The position numbers and the translations under genes are program-made. Source: Meconema thalassinum (Eukaryota > Arthropoda > Insecta > Orthoptera > Tettigoniidae). Taken from it: DNA of 64,000 nucleotides. The notes below the pieces were generated by a model. That model was not told the origin of the DNA. It worked only from the letters and a program-made list of their open reading frames with translations, and did not search any database. Below, one piece after another: positions 10,847-21,180 of this stretch. The number at the start of each line of letters is the position of its first letter. Within the stretch, counting starts at the first letter, position 1. The stretch is taken from positions 1,079,467,788-1,079,531,787 of the forward strand of contig OX336389.2 in the NCBI GenBank assembly GCA_946902985.2, read 5' to 3'.

Positions 10847-11597
10847 CGCTGTTATCTCCTTCTGTTAATAAAGACCATATCGCCTGGGATTCTATCTCCT
10901 CATCTAGTTCCACAACAGCCCCTTCTACGATGTTATCTTCCGCCTTTCGTACCTCCTCTTCCGTCTCTTCTGATATTGCTTCCAATGCCCAAGAATTTAC
11001 ATCTCTTCCGGTAGTGATTTCATCCATATGCAATCCCACGTTTTTCAGCTGGTCATATTCTCTAAAACTGACTGTATTCTTGTGTAAATCTATCACTGCT
11101 TGATAGTCACAAATGAAATTTGCACCAAGAATTATATTGAAATTCATCTTTGCCATGATAATGAATGTTTGCCCAAAAGTATGTTCCAATATGTTCAGCT
11201 CTAAGTATGCCTGACGTTTACAAGTGATGGTGCGTTCAGGAATAACACCCCTCACTTTGAGCTGTGGTACCGGAATTACAGGAATATTCTGAGTCCGTCC
11301 CAACTCTCGAACCAAGGCCTCCGATACTAGACTGATCTGTGACCCCGTATCCAATAAACATCTTATATTAATTCCACCAATCCTTGCGTAAATAATGGGT
11401 AATTGCCTAATTTCATCGTTCCGTGGTTTCACCGTCTCCTCCAGGCAGTCTTCTGGTAAAGCAATCCATTCTTGTATGTTCGCTACTATCCATCCATCTT
11501 CAACTTCCGACTGTTGTGTTTTGAGACTGTCTCCTTGATCCAAAATTAACATATTTTTTAGCTCCATTTCGACTCCCATCATCCTTCTGTCGCTCAT
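10704..11597 (-). CDS. retrotransposon aspartic protease
   Basis: 297 codons. This is a retropepsin-type protease that would cut the Gag and Pol precursors. Residues 68-86 carry the strand IIYARIGGINIRCLLDTGS with the catalytic triad Asp83-Thr84-Gly85. Later, INFIILGA-like NIILGANFICDYQAVID (about 154-171) fits the second conserved block of Gypsy proteases. The acidic C-terminal part (about 205-275) leads towards where reverse transcriptase should begin, but the frame stops after 297 residues. It starts inside the 3' end of the gag ORF (98-base overlap, +1 frame), so expression would need frameshifting or reinitiation. The missing RT-RNase H is the outstanding abnormality. Confidence 0.88.
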   Translation of the reverse strand: MSDRRMMGVEMELKNMLILDQGDSLKTQQSEVEDGWIVANIQEWIALPEDCLEETVKPRNDEIRQLPIIYARIGGINIRCLLDTGSQISLVSEALVRELGRTQNIPVIPVPQLKVRGVIPERTITCKRQAYLELNILEHTFGQTFIIMAKMNFNIILGANFICDYQAVIDLHKNTVSFREYDQLKNVGLHMDEITTGRDVNSWALEAISEETEEEVRKAEDNIVEGAVVELDEEIESQAIWSLLTEGDNSDAQFEELLQERLNDIQLGVNTEGPGILGGVTRDTARTGSGTMDDAIN

Positions 11598-12939
11598 GTC
11601 CTCGATATTCCTCTTGTCTCAGTAGACTTCCAGCTTCCTCAGTATGTGTATCTGGGTTCTTTCTGTTCCCAATGGCCTTTTCCCATCTTCCTAGTTCTCC
11701 ACCTTGATTAGCGTGTAACTCCTCTAAGTAATTTTGTGATTGAGCGTGCCTATCATCCCAGTCATCTCGATAGTTACGTTGATCTCCTTGATTCTGATCT
11801 CTCCTTCCTTTCCATCGTTGATTGGCATTGTAATCACCGTATCTTCCATAAGGTCTGTCATTCCTTCGATTATCACGCCATTGTTGATATCCTCTTTGTT
11901 GGTATCTATTGTTGCCCTGGTATCTATTGTTGTAGTGATTTTCGTTACGCTGATATGGTCTGTTTTCCCCTTCTTCCTGGTTTCGCCTAGGTGTGGAGGT
12001 GCTTGTATTAGTACCCTGCGTTTTAGTATTTCCCTGTTTTGTTTTTACGACCTCTGTAGTGTTGACTAATTCCAGCTGTCTTCCTCCTCTAAAATGACTA
12101 TGAGATGTGGTCTCATCTATTTGCCGTAATATCTGCTCTGCATGTAGGGCCGTACTGACGTTTGCTGCGACTAGTACTTGCTGTACATTAACTGGCATTT
12201 GCCTTGCTATTGTCATCACCAAATCTGCTTCGTTTAATGGGTAATCTAGGTCACGAAATTTTAGCATTTGCATGTTAAAGAAATCTGAGTATTTTGTCTG
12301 CTGGGTAGTTTGATATTTTCTAGAGTAAAGCTCCATTCTTAAACTCTGTTGTATGGCGGGAGACCAGTATTTGCGCAGAAACGCTAAATTAAAGTCTGAC
12401 ATGGTTCCAAATGTATATTTGAAACTTAAAAACCAGGTGAGAACATTCCCTGATAAAAATCTCTCCATCATTCTCAATCTACGTGCTTCAGGTACCCCAG
12501 TGTCATTGAAATGGTCTTCCATCTCTTTGATAAAGGCCTTAGGCGTTACCCCTGAATTTTCGGTGTATTTCTGCGGTTTGTAGTCATTTGAGCGAATTAC
12601 TTGAATAAGTTGTGCGGGCTGATGACCGTCCTGTGGTGTTGAGCTCCTATCTACGTTCTTGCGAAATCCGCCCGTGTTCGTTGTTAATGGGCTCTCTGCT
12701 TGAGTCTGACTTCCTGCTATGCTGGGTTGGGGACTATGTGAGTCATCCTGCTTGTCTTTCAATGCTCCCGTTTTAAATATAGACGATTGTTCTAATGAGC
12801 GAAGTTCGGCTTTTATGATCCTGTCTGTCTGCTCTTTAAGTCTATTTTTTACTTCCTGCTCCAAAGCTTGAATACGCGTGTGGTTTTCGCCTACCGTTTT
12901 AAGAATGGTGGATCTTTCCTCTCTAGAATCAATATTCAT
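11500..12939 (-). CDS. Gag core and basic nucleocapsid-like tail
   Basis: 479 codons. About residues 118-285 form a Ty3/Gypsy-type Gag core, with KAFIKEMEDHFNDTG, FLSGNVLTWFLSFK and the pattern ELYSRKYQTTQQTKYSDFFNM. About 310-400 is very rich in Arg, Asn, Gln, Tyr and Gly (NNRYQGNNRYQQRGYQQ), suiting RNA binding, but I see no CCHC zinc knuckle. The first 60 residues continue the coiled coil of the upstream ORF, so this is probably the second part of one Gag. It is in the -1 frame relative to the upstream ORF. Between the upstream stop (12980) and this ATG the frame is open, reading through from an A-run at about 12978-12990. Confidence 0.9.
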   Translation of the reverse strand: MNIDSREERSTILKTVGENHTRIQALEQEVKNRLKEQTDRIIKAELRSLEQSSIFKTGALKDKQDDSHSPQPSIAGSQTQAESPLTTNTGGFRKNVDRSSTPQDGHQPAQLIQVIRSNDYKPQKYTENSGVTPKAFIKEMEDHFNDTGVPEARRLRMMERFLSGNVLTWFLSFKYTFGTMSDFNLAFLRKYWSPAIQQSLRMELYSRKYQTTQQTKYSDFFNMQMLKFRDLDYPLNEADLVMTIARQMPVNVQQVLVAANVSTALHAEQILRQIDETTSHSHFRGGRQLELVNTTEVVKTKQGNTKTQGTNTSTSTPRRNQEEGENRPYQRNENHYNNRYQGNNRYQQRGYQQWRDNRRNDRPYGRYGDYNANQRWKGRRDQNQGDQRNYRDDWDDRHAQSQNYLEELHANQGGELGRWEKAIGNRKNPDTHTEEAGSLLRQEEYRGHERQKDDGSRNGAKKYVNFGSRRQSQNTTVGS

Positions 12940-12977
12940 TTTCTTCCAATCTTTCCTGATCTGTTCTTTAATCGTGC

Positions 12978-13928
12978 TTATTTTTCTTCAATCTGGCTCT
13001 TATATTCATCCTGATTATTTTCTATCTGGCTTAGCCTTTCGTCTAATGTACTCTTAAATTGTTCTTGTTCCGTTTCTAGGCTTTTCCACTGATCCGCTGA
13101 TTTTATCTCGAGCCGGTCCATATCTTTAATTATGCCTGATATGTTCTCATCTACTGCTGATATTTGTTGTTGAATGACCCTGCCACTTTTCTCCATCTCC
13201 TTAAATCGACCTTCCAACTTATCTTGAGCTATTTTGACCTCGCTTGTATTCATTGTGCATGCTATTTCAATCTGCTCTAATTTAGCTAACACCGTTTCAT
13301 CGAGAATGCTAAGTTTTTTATCAAAAATTCTCTCCATTTTTTCAATCTGCTCTAATTGTTTCTCATTATTTTTGCTTACATCATGGGCCAGTAATACCAT
13401 CTGTTGGTTTGTGTGCTCTTTCATCTCTGCGGTTAACGAAGCTAAATGGTTCGTGTTTTTATTATTTTGCGCCTCTAACTGTGAATTTATCGTGTCATTA
13501 ATTTCACTCTTTAATAACCTAGCTTGTTCCGCCTGATATTCATTTTGTTCAATTCTACTGTTATTTAACTGTGTCCGCAATGATTCACTTTGTTCTAACA
13601 GTTTAGTATTTAGCGATTTACTTTGTTCTGACATTTTCGTATTTAGCGATTCACTTTGTTCTGACAGTTTAATTTTTAGCGATTCACTTTGCTCTGACAA
13701 TTTCTTTATGGACTCACTTTGTTCTGAAATACTAGTGTTTATAGATTGACTCTGTTCTGCTCGTTTAGTATTCAACGCTTCGCTTTGCTCTAACATGCTA
13801 GTGTTTATTTGTTCAGATAATTTTGTATTTAGCGATTCACTTTGTTCCGCTAATTTAGTATCCAACAATTCCTGAGTTCTCCTCGCTGCACTTTCAATGA
13901 TCTCCTGGATCTGCGCCACCGTTGCCAT
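12978..13928 (-). CDS. Gag N-terminal coiled coil with 11-residue repeats
   Basis: 316 codons, starting MATVAQIQEIIESAARR. Residues 28-122 consist of about nine units of mostly 11 residues with the core EQSESLNTKLS (one unit of 8, one of 10). Units of this size suit a right-tilted hendecad coiled coil. The rest to the stop is also helical and charged (for example QLEQIEKMERIFDKKLS). I recognise no enzyme motif. It probably serves Gag multimerisation, by analogy with the related element at 49644, whose Gag also begins with 11- and 15-residue repeats. It ends with QIEEK and a TAA right after an A-run; a one-base step back would enter the next ORF in frame. Confidence 0.85.
   Translation of the reverse strand: MATVAQIQEIIESAARRTQELLDTKLAEQSESLNTKLSEQINTSMLEQSEALNTKRAEQSQSINTSISEQSESIKKLSEQSESLKIKLSEQSESLNTKMSEQSKSLNTKLLEQSESLRTQLNNSRIEQNEYQAEQARLLKSEINDTINSQLEAQNNKNTNHLASLTAEMKEHTNQQMVLLAHDVSKNNEKQLEQIEKMERIFDKKLSILDETVLAKLEQIEIACTMNTSEVKIAQDKLEGRFKEMEKSGRVIQQQISAVDENISGIIKDMDRLEIKSADQWKSLETEQEQFKSTLDERLSQIENNQDEYKSQIEEK
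13563..13847 (-). repeat. 33-bp in-frame tandem repeat array in gag
   Basis: The DNA under the EQSESLNTKLS units. About nine units of 33 bases, with one short unit and one 30-base unit, all preserving the reading frame. Adjacent units are very alike (TTAGCGATTCACTTTGTTCTGAC on the plus strand recurs in parts), so the array probably grows and shrinks by slippage. Confidence 0.85.
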
Positions 13929-14514
13929 GTTTTACAATATATATGAGACATATGGGAAATGGCATATGCCAATGCCCTTTGACACGCACATAAATCCAAT
14001 GCACATTTAATTTCTTTATCCTACTCAGTTCATTTATTTTTACCTTTAATCCCATTAGTTGATTGCATCTCTGAGTAGTTCTAGTTTTACTCAATTTAAT
14101 TTTAAACCCAAGCACATATTTAGTCATTAAACAGTTATCCTGATCTGATATTAACACTGACTAATTAACAAAGTATTAATTGTCATTTTAGGCTACAGCC
14201 TCCTAATATTTCCATGGGTTTGACTTTCTACACAAATCTAGTTTTAACTTTATGATTGGGCGCCCGGTATCACATCTTAATTTTACTTTAATTTAAAAGA
14301 CAACAACGTGAACCGTATTTTACTTTGCAAACTCCTGATTTTAATTTATCTTTCACACATTTGGCGGTATCCACTTCGCCTCAACTACTCTTAATAAAAT
14401 ATCACTTCCCGGTGATTAAATACTGTCATATCTGCCTGCACTTGCGGCATGCCAGTTTTACTCAAATGCGCCACTATTGACATGTGTAATCTCCCCGTTA
14501 CACCACAGTGAATA
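13929..14514 (-). other. untranslated leader of the LTR element
   Basis: About 590 bases between the primer-binding site and the first gag ATG. An 87-codon frame (14157-13894) overlaps it but has no recognisable content. A packaging signal would be expected here; I cannot identify one by eye. Confidence 0.5.
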
Positions 14515-14533
14515 GCCCCACCGTTGGCCGCCA
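14515..14533 (-). other. primer-binding site
   Basis: On the minus strand TGGCGGCCAACGGTGGGGC, 11 bases after the 5' LTR end. It resembles the TGGCGCCCAACGTGGGGC-type sites that pair with tRNA-Lys in other insect retroelements, with a few differences. The assignment to a particular tRNA is an inference. Confidence 0.7.
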
Positions 14534-14544
14534 GTTTTCACCTA

Positions 14545-17257
14545 TGAACCCTTCAGAATAGCAGTGTTTTATGCAAGAATCTTAGATCAAGGGGTCGCGT
14601 TCAGTTCATAGTGTGGTGTTTACGTCCGCCAAACAACGTGCTTTTCTGAGGCAAGGGTTATAGGATAAAAACTATAATTAAGAAAGAAAGGAGACAAAAC
14701 GTAAGGTAATAACAATATTTAATAACTAATTTGTGCATAAAAGAATAAAACAAACAATAATAAACAAAATCCTCCCTGAATTTTCCCCCTGACATGAATA
14801 TTTATCACTTTGAGGAGTCAGATAGATCTCCCCTTTTCTAATAAAATGTGGATCCAAGTTCCACTACCTTGCATGTGAATTTATGTTCGCGTGATGACTA
14901 TCTACGAGAAATGAGTACTTGGATGATCATTCGTTCACAACGGGTTAACAGCCACGGTGCTCACGAACAATCATCTCGTAAATCAACGTTTATGGATATG
15001 GGCATAACATTAATAAAAATCCTTAAATCTAATTCTGACATACATATTACAACTCTACTATTTACAGGCATCTCTCTGAGACCCTTATTAGTGCGGTGAC
15101 ACACTTAACCAAATGAGCTGCCACAGTGGCCAGATACTCAACAACAAGGAAAAACAGCGCCGCACATGACTCACGGGTCACTGACATGGAAAATAAACAT
15201 AGAATAAACCAACAACAACAAACCACCTGAGTGGATAAGATTACTTTATATTAACAAAACTGCATGTTAAGGAAACGCTTCGAAGTTTATCGTGTTTCGT
15301 AGGCAACTCCCATTTATTTAAACAATTTTACCATTGATCAGTTTCTCATATTTATATTTATTTTCAAGTAATTGGGAGCCAGACGTGCACTCCACTTTAA
15401 TGAGCTTGCTTGCGAAACTCAGCCAGCCCTTGTGACCACAACTCACCCTTTCCACATACCAGTCATGTCCCCCCTTCCAGTATATATAAATAGCCGACCA
15501 GCTGAACTGTTATCTCAAGGAATCAACAGCAACTAACATCTTCTCCAACTCAACATATGGTCAGACAATAATCACATATCCATAATTGTCCTCGCAAGGA
15601 TACAATATGGATCTGGTACCAAGCTGACAGAAATCAGTCTCTGCTGAAGTTCCCGCTTGTAATACCATAAATATATAATCACAATACACACATCTGGGAC
15701 TGACATAACGCCTTTCACATGGGTCTGCTGAATTAGAGCTCGCAAACGTTTAACACAATATTTAAAACACCTACGATAGAGCAGAATACTCTTCGTCACA
15801 AATTACATTGCTCCAAAAGGCAATAATCACACTGAATCTGATCAATAATAAATCTCAACAAAATTTAATTACCCTCCAATCTACTATATAATTATATTAA
15901 TTCAGTCCTACTTCTGAAACACGACATATCTCCGAGAGACGTTTTTAACCGCACTCCGTAACATAGGCGAACACGGCCGTTCCCATAGATACGTTAGTTA
16001 ACACAACACAAAGAAAAGAACTTTCCATTAACTACAATTGTGCGAGCTGCTTCCAAACAAAAATGTGTCAGATCAAAACTAAATATACTACATTAATCAC
16101 ACAAGCAAAGTATTTACAAAAAATATGTCCCATAAACCATAAGTTAATTTAATAAATAATACAATATTATTTCGTACTCATCTCTTTTTGTAGTCACCCG
16201 TCAAAGAACATCAGACGCCATTCCCCAACTGGATGGTTCTTTATCTCATAGCAGCCATCTGGACGGACTGTTGAGAATTCCAAACTTCCTCTGCATTCAT
16301 TGATGTCATCCTCGCGCTGATACAAAAATTAGGTTATTATACACTTTATGTTTGACTACTAAATTCGCTTGTTCAGGTACTAAATTCCCTGTCACTGTTC
16401 GTTGGCGAATTATCGACGATACTGTCCCTATAACTATAGTACAATGACTATCTATCACTGAATTTAACACTTTACAATGAATATCTTGTGTCTTCGACAC
16501 ACAGAATAACAGTCTACGTCCGAAGACGCACCAAATAAAAGTCCTTGTGTCCACGACACACGGAATAAAAGTCTACGTCCGTAGACGCACCAAATAAAAG
16601 TCAATGTCTTGGCTCTTCGACACACTTATAAATGAACTGGCCCTTGGGTCTAGATGGAGGGGGATTTTATGAAAACATTTCTCGAAATAATTGTGATACA
16701 GGAATGAAATAAATATCACTGAACTCGTAATATTGCACAGGTCAAGAATATGCCCATTAATCCTAGAATCGATCGTAGAGATTCTGTCTAGGCGATTTCC
16801 CGCGTGAATGCTAGCCACCGCGTACCCCAGCCGGAGTTGGCGCGCAAGTAGGCATTCTCTTCTCATTGGTTCTCCATTTTCTGTAATTTGGCGGTTTCTA
16901 GTAGATCTTGGCGTCTTGGGAGTGTCTATTTTCTTCATCAGCCATTCACGTTACTGCATCATATTTCTTCTAGGCGCGAATATCACAATGAACATACCAG
17001 AACCATGTCTCACCGCGCGTCGCTTCTAAAATTGAGGTAGCCACACCTGTCCTTATGATACATCGCTCTGCTATTTCTTTTCATAGCTCAAGTACTTAGC
17101 CTTTTGTTAAACTGTTGCAGGTATGTCCCTCTGTCTCCAACAAATGCTTGAAATTTCCTCATCACTGTCTGGCTACTTTCATGAAGCTGGTTGAAATATT
17201 TATTAATTGAAGAAATAAAAAGTAGAATCATTTAACCAACATAGGGTAAAGGGTTCA
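14545..17257 (-). repeat. 5' LTR of the RT-less Gypsy element
   Basis: 2,713 bp, the partner of 6466-9179 at a constant offset of 8,079 until a single 1-bp deletion near 17130. It would hold the element's promoter and transcription start, but I could not fix a minus-strand start site. The right flank begins CTAC, matching the four bases before the other LTR. Confidence 0.93.
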
Positions 17258-17699
17258 CTACAGACTTACATACCGTACTAGAAGAAGAAATGTAAACAAA
17301 TAAAGGACAGGAAGAAAAGTAATGCTCTCCTCGAAGAATGAGGATTGAGGGACTTGGAAGGAAGGAGAGTCATGAAACGAAGATAGGAAAGGGAAAGAGG
17401 AGAGGGCCCACCCCAAAGTCAGTGGAAAAAGGGGAAGAAACAGACCCAGCTCAGGAATCCCTTGGGATCGCCAACACCTGTGTTATTGTAATTATTTGAG
17501 CCTAACTGTACTGGAAGTTCAAATAAGGTTCCATCCCGGCATTTATCTGGTGGGTATGTATTTTAGATGCTGTTGTTGTTGATTCTTTAGGGACTTTTAA
17601 ACATCGTTGTCATGTATCCCCTTGTACTTGGGTGTGTGTTGAACTTTTTCTGATAACCCGTATCACTATGATGTCTGTAATAGTACTAATGTGTCTATT
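17258..17699. other. flank of the LTR element; repeat debris, no gene
   Basis: It starts with the CTAC target duplicate. 17262-17460 resembles both the left flank (near 6110-6240) and, further on, the stretch beginning near 23220 (both have an AGCTCAGGAATYCCTYGGG-type motif). The remainder to 17699 holds no recognisable gene. Confidence 0.5.
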
Positions 17700-17947
17700 T
17701 ATAATTGAGGTACGATTTGGGTAGAAAGTGGCCGTTGCCGTAAGTTTGGAACCATTTGCTTGAAGTAGAAGTGGGGAAACCACGGAAAACCACTTCCAGG
17801 ATGAAGGAAGCTTGTAGTTTTACGTGACCGTAAATCTCGCGAACATGAGCCACGGGACCTCCTATTTACGTGGAATCCGAACCACAGGATATGGCATTCC
17901 ACTTGGAAAATCTCACATGCATTGACCAGGTCTGCCTTGGTTAGAGG
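17700..17947 (-). repeat. tRNA-type SINE, head removed by hAT insertion
   Basis: 17812-17947 matches the body of the complete SINE at 25159-25350 in the same orientation (shared ACGTGACCGT.AATCTCGCG and CTCACATGCATTGACC). The match stops where a CAGGGACGG terminus begins, so the tRNA-like head expected on the right is missing. The part left of 17812 looks like more SINE-type body. Confidence 0.65.
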
Positions 17948-20900
17948 CAGGGACGGATTTACGTATCTGCCGCCCCTAGGCACATTCTGACAGCCCCCCC
18001 CCCGCCGCGTTGGTCGTCCAGGGGTGGGGGTGGCACCTATGAGTGATCCTTAACTCACGCACGCACACAAATGCATCCGACCGGCTAATGAATCATCTAA
18101 CTCATCGGCCGGTTGGCTGTATTTGTATCCGAGTAAGGGTAAGCCCCGCTGGACGGCTGAGTATAGGATACATCTTGCACGTCATTTTAATTTTAGACAT
18201 TATTGATTGGAGATAAAGCAGATTGATTATAAAAAACGTTATCTAAATTGTGTGGTTGATGTTGATAAAAACTAAAAGTTATTGATCTAAAATTGATTTA
18301 ATTACATAAGAATTAAGAGTATTCTTAAAAACTGGCATATTTCGAATAGGCTAAATTTACTAAATAGAAAAGTTTCCTTTACACTTTGATAAAGTTTTAA
18401 AGTGACTGTTAAGTCTTTCTAAAAACGAGGGAAAACAGTATCAGCTACAATAAATGATACTTCAAGTCTATTAAGGATTTGACAATTTTTAAAAACATAA
18501 TTCAATGTTCATAATTAAGAACAAAATTAGATGTTAAAAACTAGCAAATCAATACACATATCTTATGCATCAATACAGTAAATCTGCAACAGCGGCGTTT
18601 TTTCTTTACATAGATTTTCTCCTGGATTTCATAATTGAGAACTCCTCTTTTAGAACTTCAACTTTCATCTTGTCACTGTTCAAAAGTTCAGCCTCGATGT
18701 GTAGAATAGCCAACGAGTTTAATTTGTCTTCATTCATCCTTGATCTAAGACAAGACTTTATGCTTTTTAAGACAGAAAATGAACGTTCCGCTGAGCAGTT
18801 GGAAACAGCTGTGCACAAATATATACGAAGAGCTTTATCAATGTTGAGGAATGTTGATTGGAGTTTCTTCTCTTATATATTTCATCATGACGAGTGGGTT
18901 GTTTCTAATTCCGCTGCTCTTCAGCAGACAAGAAAAATGTACACATTCATTTGAAAATGACTTTTCTAGACCATTGGCATACAATGACTGAAGTTTGTTT
19001 GTACGCTCTATTATTGTTTCAGTTGAGGAGGAGGACAGATCGTTAAAAACTGAAAACTTGTCTGCTATTTCACCATATGCGATTTTCCGCTTCTGCAACT
19101 CAGATTTTAGTTGGTCGAGAACTACATAAAATGTCTCAACTCTAAATTTGTCACGCCCATTAAGAAGTACTTCAGTTTCTTCGTTTTCGTCAGCCTGGAA
19201 TTTTCTCTTTATTTGACGTTTGTAGCAAGTCTCATAGTCCAAATCACATAGTTTTTTAGTCCTTTCTTCATGTACGGCAAACATGTCTCGGAGAGAATCA
19301 ATAAAAAGGACTAAAGAATCATACAGTCTCACAACTCTTTCTATGGACGTTTCTATTTTCTGGAGAGTTTGACTAACTTGTTCAAACCTGTCCAATATAT
19401 CACTCCAAAGTTCCACCATGAATACCGTTTCCAGTCTATTCAATGATCTCAAACGTCCCGTAGTTTCACTTCTTACCAACGGCTTCTCATTAGAGTTCTC
19501 TCCATAGTCCTTTAAAGCCAGCGTAACACCGTCTAAGTTTTCACAAAGCCCTTTACATGCACTTTCATGAGCTCTCCACCTTGTTTCAGACAAATCCTTA
19601 AGAGTTTTACTTTCAGGTTGACTAAAGGTAACTAGAATTTCCCATCTCTTAGTAGATGCAACAAAAAAGTTGTGAACGTTTTGTATAAGGTTAAAGAAAG
19701 CACATGCTTCTGGACAACAGCTTGCAGCACACGTAACTACAAGGTTAAGCGAATGTACCGAACAAGAAACAAACAGTGCTTTGGGATTTTCAACCTTTAT
19801 TCTAGCTTGTAAGCCACTATACACGCCTGATATGTTGCTAGCATTATCGAATGATTGCCCTCTACAGTCGGATAGATCAATGGCATTTGATCTTAAAACA
19901 GCCATAACAGCATTGGCTAATTTAAGTCTTCGGATTTGTGCCCAGTACCGTATTCCACAAAAACATGAGAAAGCGTTCAACAGGATTGCCATTTTCTAGT
20001 ATTCTAGTTACCTTGATTTTCTTGTACAAACCTCAAAACAAATGAAAGCTGATCAGTGTGACCTATGTCAGGCGTTGAATCCACTATTATGGAATAATAT
20101 TTCGCTTGTTTCACTTCACTGATTATGACATCTCTAACTTTAGAGACTAACAGTACAATTACCTCATTGCAAATAAATGAAGACAGATAGGACGTTTTCC
20201 CTGAACCTGTATTACCAAATTTACGTATGTGTTCAACGAGAAAAGGATCGAATTCCGCTACTAATTCCAGTGACATCAGGTACTCCCCATTGTGTAGAGA
20301 CCCAAATATTTCATCAGGTCCTCGAAACGGACGTCCTCGGCTTGCCAGCTTTTTCACCACAGCGAACACTCTTTCCAAAACGTGTTTCCAATACTTCCTT
20401 TCAGTTGCAACGATAGATTCGTATTGACTGTCTAGAGTTCCAATTATTCTCTTGCGGGTCAAAAGTGCCAGTTCAGAATCGATGTGTTCTTGTGAGCTTT
20501 CATGTGCAGACAAAATCGCTTCAATATTTTTCCAATCCGAAACACCTTCACTGACTAGTTTAGAACACGTCTTCTGAAAGCCAAATAATCTGCAGGAAGC
20601 GCAAAATACCGAACCTGTACTTTTTGAATACACCAAGTAATCTCTTGAAATGAGTTCTCCATTTTGTAATTTCCTACTAAAGATTTGTTTATTTAAATAT
20701 CTGGTTTTATTGCCAGAAATCCTTTTAGGGTTTTAAAATCACAATCTTTATTCTGATTGATTCCTCTGTGTAATAATACTTCGATCGTGGTGTCATTTAT
20801 TTTCCACTCAATGGGGTCGTCACTAACAGTAAAATTTATATCAGTTTGTTGTGAAACGGAATAATTTGAACTTTTACTTATTTCTGTACTATCGGAACTA

Positions 20901-21180
20901 CGTTCGTTATCACCACTCAATATAAAATTATCCGTTTCAGGGGCACTTGTTGCTGGATCATTATTTTCATTGTTTGAACCACTTTCGGTGACATTTTACT
21001 GTTCCCAAGGTGAGCAGCCTTCTCCACTCAGTCCACTCTCGTTGGATTTTTCAAGAGGTTTAAAAAAACTGTCAACCTTCTTAATATTTTTCAAAAGGTT
21101 AGTTTCTTTTTCGCGTTTTTCACTCGTGATTTTGCGGTAACCTGAACCACTAAGCTTCCGACGTTTTTCACTCATTGGTA
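17948..21180 (-). mobile_element. decayed hAT element, ZMYM1-like transposase
   Basis: The left end, CAGGGACGGATTTACG at 17948, has the CAGGGNCGG form usual for this hAT group and is preceded by GTTAGAGG as a possible 8-bp target site. I could not find the matching right inverted repeat near 21180-21360, so that side is probably lost or diverged. A C-run lies at 17994-18003. The coding part is described separately. Confidence 0.75.
18606..21176 (-). pseudogene. hAT transposase with TTF zinc finger and DUF4371 (broken)
   Basis: The reading runs from MSEKRRKLSGSGYRK at 21176 leftward. One in-frame TAA near 21000 (just after SPWEQ) interrupts the N-part, which continues NVTESGSNN to 20693. After a break, 20636-20004 has the TTF-type finger region (VFCASCRLFGFQ) and the start of DUF4371 (KYYSIIVDSTPDIGHTDQLS). 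The next piece (19992-18838) has DLSDCRGQSFDNASNISG, VSCSVHSLNLV and LSETRWRAHESA, classic for ZMYM1-like hAT proteins. The last piece (18818-18606) is the dimerisation end, CSAERSFSVLKSIKSCLRSRM. At least three breaks make it inactive. Domain order and total length (about 850 residues) fit a full transposase. Confidence 0.88.

Larger units (their letters stand above)
6466..17257 (-). mobile_element. complete Gypsy-like LTR retrotransposon without RT/RNase H
   Basis: A full element bounded by two LTRs of 2.71 kb, each starting TGAACCC and ending GGGTTCA. The target-site duplication is CTAC (6462-6465 and 17258-17261). Transcription is to the left. Order: 5' LTR (17257-14545), primer-binding site, leader, coiled-coil Gag N-part, Gag core and basic tail, aspartic protease, integrase, purine-rich tract, 3' LTR (9179-6466). 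The region between protease and integrase, where RT and RNase H should be (normally well over 1.5 kb), is missing. Integrase after protease in a Gypsy arrangement, with HHCC and DDE motifs, supports the Metaviridae assignment. I counted about seven substitutions and one 1-bp indel between the LTRs, so insertion was recent. Confidence 0.92.
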
